64,000 nt of DNA. Origin: Cloeon dipterum (lineage: Eukaryota; Arthropoda; Insecta; Ephemeroptera; Baetidae). Positions 55,467-64,000 of the stretch are shown piece after piece; position 1 is the first letter of the stretch; every line of letters starts with the position of its first letter. Made by a program: the position numbers and the translations under genes. The DNA is taken from assembly GCF_949628265.1 (NCBI RefSeq), contig NC_088790.1:26850545-26914544 (forward strand), given 5' to 3'. Below the pieces are notes generated by a model that made no database searches, was not told where the DNA came from, and saw nothing but the letters and a program-made list of their open reading frames with translations.

Positions 55467-58400
55467 ATGGATACCGAAGATAAGGTACGTAGCGTAGAAT
55501 TAGCACTTGGCGAGGGCAGATTGATCTGTGAGCGCGGCCGAAATCGCGGTTGCTGCCTGCAAGATGGCACCAGGCATTTGTGCATTTTGCGCACGTGGGT
55601 GACGAAATATCACCGATCGGCGTATAATCGCAAGCCGCACGGCCGAAAGCGGCAGCGTGTTTGCCGAATATCGAGATTTACCGGCCGCGGGGGCGTCGAA
55701 AGCCGGCCGAGTGCCGATTGTTGACGCTTACACTTCCGCCGCTTGCTCATCAACGCCGGAAACTGGGCCGCAGGAGTATGTTACCAAATTTCGGCTTGGC
55801 TTTACAGATTCAGTTCATCGACTGGGCAGGAGTCGACGAGCATGAGTGCTCCCGTGTGCAGAGCATCCTTTTCGGCCAGGAGAAGTCCGTGAAGGTGCCG
55901 AGCAGGAAATCCGTCGTTCCGCCGAGAGAACAGGAGCAGCATGTCTTGCCGCCCCAGCATCTGCCGCCGCCTCTACAGCAGCAGTTGCCAGCGGGGCCGC
56001 CTCCAATGGTCAGCCAGGCCCAGTGGGACCCGCACCGAAATATGGGTAACAGGATGCGTTCTAAGCCCAAACCCCTTAATGGTGTGTAAATGAGCCAACT
56101 CTGGCTGAATATTCTTGAACATTTTTTTTTCTTAATTCTTGGAAACCGTTGACTGGTGGTAATACTAGTAATTTTATTCATTGGGTGACCTTAAAGAAAT
56201 AGGCAGTTGTTATCGATTGTTTGTCGGCTAATAAAGAATTGTGCTGCAAAAGCCGGGTAAATACATACTTGTTGCCAATGATTAAACTTCTCTTTGAGAT
56301 TTGGATTGAAGCCAAAATTTATTTAGACGCAGCAGTAAATTTGTTAAATTTGTGGCTGGAAAGTTTTTTATTTTATTTTTGAAATAATATTGAGCAACAT
56401 CTCCTTACTTTAAATCTCAAGTACTATTAAGAGTTTCGTCATTAATTTCTCAACAATTCTGACCAAGTGTTGTAAATATTTCTAATTTTACAGTTCTTTC
56501 AAGATCTTTTGTTCCTTGCTAAGTTTAATCATCGTAAAAAAAACAACTAGAATGTTGGTTCACTCGTTAAATTACTTTCAAATGTCCTTAACCGTTCATT
56601 TACTAATAATATTTTCTCTACCTGGGCCAAGTTTGGCAAATAATAACTGACGGAAACAATTAAATTACCTGTATATTGCTTAGCCTGGTTGTTATTAACA
56701 CTCGATGATTAATTTTGAAGATCTGGCTCCGAACGACCCGTCCCAACCCAAACCGATGCTGTTTCCCGTGGTGATGTCGCAGGCGTCAATGGTGAACCCG
56801 TCGCAGTACTCGATGATGCTGCCGCCGAACCAGAACATGCTGATGGGCACGTACATGGTTAACAGCGGGCACTACAAGAAGGAGGACAACTATGGCGGCT
56901 ACCAGCCGAACCCGGGGATGGCGCCGCACTCGTCGCTCTATTACGCCGCTCCATACACCACCAGCCAGCCCCTCTACTACCCGCAGATGTACATGCCGCC
57001 GCAGATGCAGCCCGAGATGCCGCCCCCCACCGACATGTATTTGCCGCCGCAGCCGGAGGCCCTGAATCTTGCCAAGGAGGTTCCACAGCCAGTCATCGTC
57101 AACACGGAGGCCTCCATCTTGCAGCCGACGGCGCCAGCCTTTCTTCCGAGCTTCCAACCTGCGCCACCAGTCAAGCCGCCGTCTTTCAACAACAATAATT
57201 TGCAGCTCAGACCGACCGCCCCTGCCTTCAAACCGCCAGAGCTGGAGGCTGTGCCTCTGCAGGTGGCTGAGGAGCCGGTAGCCGTGTCGCCTCTCCCAGC
57301 AAAGGTAAAGCTATTTCTATTTATTCATTTGTAAGAGCTTGTCAATATCCTTAACGATTGAGCTCAATTGCTGTGTTAAGTGGCTGCTGAGCTTGAATTT
57401 ATTATTACATGGCAAACAAATTAAGGAGTTTTCCTTTCTAATAGAACTGATGTTGTAAGATTTAGACAGGGAAATAGAATAAGGTGGCCAAATACTCCTG
57501 AATACGTCATACTTTGAATGTGTTAGCTGAGAAAGGTCAGGGGTGAAATGGATTCAATGCATGGTCATATATATTCCAGAATACTAATAATTTCTTGCCT
57601 CTTTTGTAAAGTTGCAAGACACAACAAAAGAGTGAAGCTACTAGCATTATTTAGAACTAATCCCTACAAATTTATTCCTCTCTGTGCCTCCTTGAAATCG
57701 CACCCAACGACTCTGGCAACTAAGGGGATTTGGAATAATTGATTCCAGGATTAACTTTCATTTTGGAGAAATCATAGAAATTAGCCCAGCCTTAATTAAC
57801 ATCTGCAAGAGACATAATTATTATTTTATTATACTTCCTTCAATCAAATATCACTAAGTCTGTGAAATTTAGACTGTCTTCTATTTTTTCTGAGCTTCCA
57901 ATCGATCCAGGATCAAGAATTTAAGTAATTTCATCACTATTAAAACCGTCTAATGTCCCATGGGCCATTGCTAACTTTTGCTTTGCGTCAGGAAAGTTTT
58001 CTCTCGGTTACAGTTTATAATTCTTCGATCGATTAGTCAAAACAGTCCATGCACACACAAGAACAAAGGTTTCTGTTGACAGAGTTGCAAAAAACCCGCA
58101 TTTAAAAAAATGCAGTGCAGTGGTTAAAAGCGTTTTTTTCAATTTTAACAAGTTTCTTGCAGGCACTGATTGCTCCTCAGTTTTCAATAATTTTCTAATT
58201 ATAAGCTCATGACCTCGACTTGAAAAATTTTCAGAGATAAATACTTGGAGAAATTGAGGCAGCAAGTGGCAATTAAAAAGAAAAAATCTGCACAGTAGCA
58301 GGAAATTAAGACTACTCCGACCGCAAAATTAAGATTTTCACAGGGGAAAATACAATAAATTCATTTCTTGCAATTCTTGCGCAAGTAATTGGTGAAAATA

Positions 58401-61400
58401 ACCGGGTGGTAAGCAAAATGCAACCCTGTCTGTTGATTTTTTATACTTTGTTGACAAATAGACAAAACTGTTCTAATTTTAGTTAACAAAAATTATATTA
58501 CACCTACATAGACTGTTTTCATTTCCATTTAATTTAAATTAAATTGACTCCGTAATCTTTGTTCATGCAAATATGATGAACCTAACTTATTATTAGCCAT
58601 TATATTGCGAGAAATCGCCTTTCCCATCCGAACCCTGTCATCTTATCTATGATGAGTCGTTATTTTTAGTTGATAATGTTTGCACAACTCTCATCATTGC
58701 AATTTGCTTGAACGCCATTTCCACAGGAACTGGAAATCAAGGAGCCTATAATCGAGACACCGACAGCGCCACCAGTTGAGGAGGAAGTCGTGCCCGCAGT
58801 AGTGGAAAAAAAGTTGCCTGAGCCGCCCAAGCCCGTTGAGAAAGCGCCGGAATACCCGAAAGTAAAGTCGCCAGTTGTGCAGCAGCCTCCGGCACCTGTG
58901 AAGAAGTCGTGGGCCAGCATAGTGCAGTCGACAGGACCCCCGGCCGACTCTGCGTCCTCTGAGGCTTTCAAGTTCAGGCAGCCGGCCTCTGTTGCGCCGC
59001 AACTGCCGACTGTCGTTGGCGCAGTGGTCAGTGACGAAGACAAATTCAGTCTGGCAGCTAACCATAACAATAACAACAGCATCAAGAAAATTAATAATTA
59101 CTTTGGTGCCGACCACGCAGATGACATGGCACCTGAACCTTTCCTCGTCCGCCTTGGAGGTAAATCAAGGATTTTGTTGCAATTAATGTTCAAGATTTTA
59201 AGGCTGCTGTTCTGGAGAGCATTGCACACAATTTGGCAACCTATTTCAATTCCTATTCAATTCCTCACATCATTGCTCATGTTTTATTTCAGAATACTTA
59301 TCAACTTATATGCTGGACCACCGTTCATCCCCGCTTCAGCCGCGTGGTCTTACGAACCGCAGTAACTGGTGTTACGTAAACGCAACTCTGCAAGCACTGG
59401 TTGCCTGCCCTCCCTTCTACAACCTCATGCGAAACCTGCCTTCCAAACAAAGAAACAATTCTAAATACGAGTACAAGTCCAAAACTCCAATCATCGATGC
59501 TGTGTAAGTACCAACCTCAAAACTTATTCTTGTAACTCACCCCAAAACCTCTTGTGTCTCTGCAACATACTACCAGGATACGTTTGGTTTTAAGGGAATA
59601 TTAATTAAGGGAACTTATGCCTTCGGAGTTCAGGCAAATCAGCTTGACAACCTCCTAATTGTTCCCAACAATTTGTACTTGACCAACAAAGCGATTCCTA
59701 AAGGAAATTGAGCTTGTGTTTGGCTAACCCTTAGCAAACCTCGAGTTTCTAATTTTTTGTTTATGATCCTCAAATAAAATTAGAATTTCATTAAATTACT
59801 ATTACACGCACATTCTTTCTATGAAGCTACGTGCAATATTTATCCTCTCATAAAAGATTAACTACTAAATTTTAGTTCAAGTAAAAAACAACATGGTTCA
59901 TTTCATAAAGAAGTCACTGAAAATACCATTTCATCTGCTCTGCCAGCGTAATTACTCCCATTTTCTGAGCGAGTTTTAATTCGAAATTATTTTTGTTCCA
60001 GAACCGAATTCATGCTTGAGTTCAACTCTCTGCCTCCGGGTGCCAAACCGGCCCGCAAAGAGAAGGCAATGGCCAGGAAGGGTGACGACGTGGTCGACGT
60101 CCCCCAGGGTCCACCATTTGAGCCATCCTGTGTGTACAACATGCTCGGCTCCATCAGAACGCCTGCGTTCAAGGTCGAGGGACGTCAGGAAGACGCCGAG
60201 GAGTTTCTCAGCTGCCTGCTGAATGGCCTAAACGACGAAATGCTCGACCTGATGAAAATGGTTGATGGTCCCAAAGAGGTCTTGGTCAACGGCCAAGCGC
60301 ACTCTCCTTCGCCCACAGCTAATGGCAGCACCGACCACGGTTTCTCCGAGGACGACGAAGAGTGGACTGTGAGTTGATTTTTCCTTATTTGCTATGATTT
60401 ATACTGCACTTTGTTCGGCTCTGTTGGGAATTTTAAGATGGATTTTTTAAAAAGAATTATACTGTTTTGGGAGCCAATTTAGACAGGCTTGAAGGGCTGT
60501 AACAATACGCAATTTTCTTTCCTATGTTATTCCATTTTCAGGAGCTGCAATTATGTGATTAGATTCTAGCTTCAGTTAGAGCTCTAAGGTCAATTTCAAG
60601 GGAGTTTGGATTATTTTAAACGAAAAGCTTCCATTTATTCTGAAACCTTTCCAAAGCTAACTAAAAGTTAGCTCAACAGGTAGATCCGGTAGATCTTTTA
60701 AAAATAATTTTCTTCTTGAAATTCGGTAGAAAATTGTTTGGTTGTTGCCATCTTTTTCTGCTCATAAACCCAACAAAAGAAAACTTTGACTAGTTAAGTT
60801 AAAATGTCAATTTTTTTGTCTAGAACCAATACGTTTTTCTAAATTATTTAAAATTAGCTCAAAATTATGCACAGCTTTTTTTTTAAATGCCTTTAATAAA
60901 TCAGTTAATTTCCTGCAATCATTCACAAGTGGCTTAGATAGATTTAGGCTCTTTAGTCTGTATTTGACGCTCTCAGGGATGGCTCAAAAACCTCGCAAAT
61001 GCATAAATTGTGCTCATTTGGTGCCTTAAAGATAATCAGACAAATAAATATTTGATCGTCTTAAAATTCCAATTGTTAAAGTAGCGCTGCGATATCATTT
61101 TTGACAGTACCAATCGATTCCTGAGGATCGTATTTTTTGGTAAGGCAGCCGAACCACTCAAATATTTTTTGACGTAATCTGCTCTGTACATAAATAAATT
61201 ATGGCCTCACAAAATATTCTGATCATAAAAAACCCGGCGGAAACGTAAAAATCGTTACTTATGCGTTTTTAAACCTTGACCCCCTTGCAAAAAACCCCTG
61301 CGAAAAGAACGTCGCCATCAAACAGGGTTTGCCAATTTTGCAATGTTCAAAAATGCACCACTGGTTTTCTGCACTAAAAACCAACTGGGAAAAATACCAA

Positions 61401-62959
61401 TTTTGGTTGTTTCTGAATTTAACCCCAAAAAGGTCACATTTTGCGCAAAAGTAAAAAATTTGGAAATATACTATCAGTGTTAAAATTAACATTTTTTTGC
61501 TTTCATTTTGTAAAAATCCCTAATTTGGGTCATCCATATCCATAAGAATTTTTACCATCAATAAAAAGACTTTGTGTTTCGGAAAAATGCGTAAAAGTGG
61601 ATAATAACCACTAAAAAACAGTATTTGCAATGCAGTCGGCTTTTCTGGATAAATGCGGGTCTTAACGAACCCTGCCGTCAAATCGCCGACTGAGTGATTC
61701 GGCTGCCTGACGTTATTCGACCCTCAGGAGTCAGTTGGCACTCTTGAAAATAAATTAGGGCTATTTTAAACTCGATTTTCTAATTTGAAGCTGTCTAAAT
61801 TTGAACAAAGCATGGGATAAACTGTTATTTACATCAAAATTACATTAATTTCATGACTTTAGTGTGCCTATTTATCACAGGTAATGAAGTCCAAAAACCG
61901 GGCCTGTGTGACGCGACGGGCTGACTATGGTAAAACTCCAGTCTCTGACATATTCAGAGGCCAACTCTGCTCGCACGTGCAAAGGAAAGGGGACCAACAA
62001 ACCGAAAACGTGCAGCCCTTCTACACCCTTCAACTGGACATTGAGGTAAACCGTTATTTTATCTGCTAAAGTGTTTTAAAACCGACATATTTATTTATTT
62101 TCGTGCAGCGAGCAAACAGTGTGAAGGAGGCTCTGGAGCAGATGGTCGACAAGGACAGGCTAGAAGGAGTCACATGTTCCCGCACCCACCAACAGGTGGA
62201 AGCATGGCAGCAGGTTACCCTTGAGGAACTCCCCCCGGTGCTGTTGCTGCACCTAAAGTGGTTCGACTACAAGGCTGATGGCTGCTCTAAAATCATGAAG
62301 ACAGTCAACTACACCGTGGACTTGAGGATAGAAAACAGTGAGTGTCAAAAGAGGGAATTCAAGTGGCAGTTTTTTTGTAACTTTTATCTCCTATTTTTGC
62401 AGAACTTCTAACCAACAAGAAAAATAACTACAACGCCAAGCAGAAAACTTACAAGCTGTTTGCAGGTTAGTGAAACATTTTTTTTGCCTATGCTCTCAAT
62501 ATGTACAAGGCCGAGTCTCCGTACACATGAAGCCATTTAAATAGCCTGTATGATGGAATCACAGTCTTTACAGCAATTAACTAGACTAATTAAATAATTA
62601 TTTTGCTTATAAATAATTTAAATGTCTTTAAACAAACCTTAAATCAAGCAGTTGGTGCCTGCTTTAATTTACAATTGAACTTTTTGACTGTGTTAGACGT
62701 TATATTAAATTTAACGCTTGTTTCAGTTGTGTACCACGATGGAAAGGAAGCGTCCAAGGGTCACTACATCACGGACGCGTACAACTCGAACCTGGGAATC
62801 TGGGTTCGCTACGACGACAACCAGGTGCAGGTGGTGTCCGAGTCTGTGGTGCTGCACCCGAAATCGCCTTCTGTGCCATACATCCTATACTACCGACGCA
62901 GTGATACGATGGGCCAGCCTTCGGCCAAGTCGACAGACCAGTCCGGCGGCACAAAGTAG
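55467..62959 (+). CDS. Usp10: Ubiquitin carboxyl-terminal hydrolase 10 (Usp10)
   Basis: Cysteine protease that removes ubiquitin; in animals it acts with G3BP/Rasputin in stress granules and on endosomal and p53-pathway substrates. Ten exons: 55467-55484, 55808-56081, 56721-57304, 58727-59159, 59293-59503, 60002-60368, 61881-62045, 62109-62337, 62403-62465, 62727-62959; phases join throughout to give 858 aa (human 798). The N-terminal half is disordered and Pro/Gln-rich, with QFIDWAGVDEHE at residues 8-19 and two PAM2-like motifs (LQPTAPAFLP, LRPTAPAFKP) in exon 3. The USP domain starts near residue 455: the catalytic Cys is in NWCYVNATLQALVACPP, then GRQEDAEEFLSCLLNGL, VQPFYTLQLDIE, LPPVLLLHLKWFDY, the catalytic His in KGHYITDAY, and Asp in VRYDDNQV. 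The N of the usual GN-W box is preceded by S rather than G. All catalytic residues are present. Confidence 0.95.
56230..56490 (+). mobile_element. MITE family A, strongly diverged copy
   Basis: AATAAAGAATTGTGCTGCAA, CTTGTTGCCAATG and CTCCTTACTTTAAATC occur in family-A order, but the ends have decayed. It lies in Usp10 intron 2. Confidence 0.5.
57305..58726 (+). other. Usp10 intron 3
   Basis: 1.4 kb, AT-rich, with a family-B MITE at 58080-58428; nothing else recognised. Confidence 0.6.
58080..58428 (-). mobile_element. MITE family B, copy 5 with perfect target duplication
   Basis: 349 bp, ends CAGAGTTGC and GCAACCCTG, flanked by identical 8-mers TCTGTTGA (58072-58079 and 58429-58436). Same orientation as the copy at 16132-16471. 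Confidence 0.92.
60369..61880 (+). other. Usp10 intron 6
   Basis: 1.5 kb, AT-rich, with a family-E MITE at 61323-61674. A faint family-A likeness near 60440-60560 is too weak to call. Confidence 0.6.
61323..61674 (+). mobile_element. MITE family E, intact copy (hAT-like)
   Basis: 352 bp, ends CAGGGTTTGCC and CGAACCCTG, with flanking 8-mers CCATCAAA and CCGTCAAA (7 of 8 identical). Its interior matches the two halves of the element split by a D insertion at 27.4-28.1 kb. Confidence 0.8.
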
Positions 62960-64000
62960 GCGGACAGTGACATTGCTATCTTCCGGACGCAGAATCGTGT
63001 GTGTACAACAATATATCGGATAGACAGTTCCCTTTCGTAATATTACCGACGGAACCTGCGGTCAAGCTGCTCGTGTTTATTGAGGATTTGCAAGTTCTTT
63101 CGATTGCAATGGTTAACTGGACTGTTTTTGTACACAAAAGTTGATGAACGGGCCACTTGCAGGCGGCACGACCCCCCCCCCCTTCAAAATGTAATATTTG
63201 TTGATTAATGTATATGTCTGTGGTGGCGCGTGCAAGTGGCCGCCGAAACAGATTAACTATGCTACTATAGTGCAACTAGTAGTGCTACCGTAGCAGGCGT
63301 AATATATTATAAATGGTTTATGAGGAAACGTTGGAGCTCTGCAGACTCCCATCGTTGGTTTGAGTGCCTGTTTAATATTATAAAGAAACAATTTTGCGGA
63401 AAGCTTTCCAAAGGCAAGACTTTGATTGCCAGCAGCGCAAGCAAAGGATTGCGAGTGGAAATGGGAAACTCTTTACTCGTTTTATTAAACTTTTATTGTA
63501 GTCTAGTGACAAACGCGACTATAATTATTTCTTAAATCCATTTCTCACTCTCACACACGTATATATATACACACACACGCATCATTGTTTCCTCATGTTA
63601 TTTGCCGATCGGCATGGCACCGTTGATTCTGGAACGTAACGATAAGTATTAATTTATTTTGTGATGAAAGTAGCAACCGGGCCGCCCATGCCGTCGGCAA
63701 ATAGGTTTTTTCACACACAAGCAAAGCCCTTCTGGCAGGGTTCTTACAAACTCGTAGTTGAATATATTATTATTATGATTATTAAAATTAGAGAGAATAC
63801 TATTATGATTACTACTAACCTTTTTGCGGGGCGAGAAAGTCACACACAATCGAACCGAATTGTGAATTTAGTAGGTTGTCCTTGGAGAAACCCTCGGCCG
63901 CGGCGCCGGACTCTTAACAACTGGACTCGCACTAAAATCATTCAAAACAAACGACCTGATCTCTCTGAAATTTTAATCAAGTCCAGACGTCCGGCCTCGG
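62960..64000 (+). other. Usp10 3' UTR and downstream sequence
   Basis: No second gene recognised. There is an 11-base C homopolymer at 63172-63182 and an AC/AT microsatellite at about 63552-63579. No canonical AATAAA was found close to the stop, so the UTR may be long. The last 150 bases become GC-rich (CTCGGCCGCGGCGCCGG at about 63892) and may approach another gene. Confidence 0.5.
63552..63579. repeat. AC/AT microsatellite
   Basis: CACACACGTATATATATACACACACAC-type run in the Usp10 downstream region. Confidence 0.8.

Noticed and set aside
60440-60720. Another copy of MITE family A in Usp10 intron 6
   Set aside because: Only scattered short likenesses (for example TTATTCCATTTTCAG), no ends and no consistent order.

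Overview
The window is nuclear DNA of an insect. It has spliced genes with GT-AG introns, AT-rich intergenic DNA, AATAAA poly(A) signals and TATA promoters. It also carries three Osiris-family (DUF1676) genes, a family known only from insects. The species cannot be named from sequence alone. All exon coordinates were read by hand from splice consensus, reading-frame phase and protein-family knowledge; no alignment or search was run.

Layout. 1-2.5 kb: last five coding exons (+) of a cytosolic sulfotransferase whose start lies outside the window. 2.6-5.6 kb: complete ten-exon Mcm10 (-), converging on the sulfotransferase. 6.3-20.2 kb: single-PDZ NHERF/Sip1-type scaffold (+) with long repeat-filled introns. 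20.5-25.6 kb: an unrecognised secreted or type I membrane protein (+). 27.1-33.9 kb: Klhdc3, a kelch-repeat CUL2 E3 receptor (-), followed 32 bp after its stop by a separate small ORF. 34-38.6 kb: no gene recognised. 38.7-47.6 kb: three Osiris genes (+), each with its own TATA box. 49.5-54.1 kb: three small Pro/Gln-rich genes (+) that look like a lineage-specific family. 55.4-63 kb: the ubiquitin protease Usp10 (+), ten coding exons.

Repeats. At least six families of short non-autonomous DNA elements (MITEs) can be defined by their ends: (A) about 440 bp, TTAA target sites, piggyBac-like, eight or nine copies; (B) about 350 bp, CAGGGTTGC ends, 8-bp target duplications, hAT-like; (C) 250-280 bp, CAGCGGG ends, 8-bp duplication, hAT-like; (D) about 435 bp fold-back element that is almost entirely inverted repeat; (E) about 350 bp, CAGGGTTTG ends, with a D copy nested in one E copy; (F) about 245 bp just upstream of Usp10. 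Copies sit in introns of NHERF, the membrane-protein gene, one Osiris gene and Usp10.

The most unusual observation is the gene at 52.6-54.1 kb, directly upstream of Usp10. It encodes a 13-unit nonapeptide repeat followed by three copies of a motif (L-x-F-L-D-x-x-G-L/V-x-x-x-E-x-x-R) that otherwise appears here only at the N-terminus of the adjacent Usp10. It looks like a new gene partly built from, or co-evolving with, the Usp10 N-terminus. The genes in the window do not form one pathway; they cover sulfonation, DNA replication, membrane scaffolding, ubiquitin ligation and removal, and cuticle-related Osiris functions.
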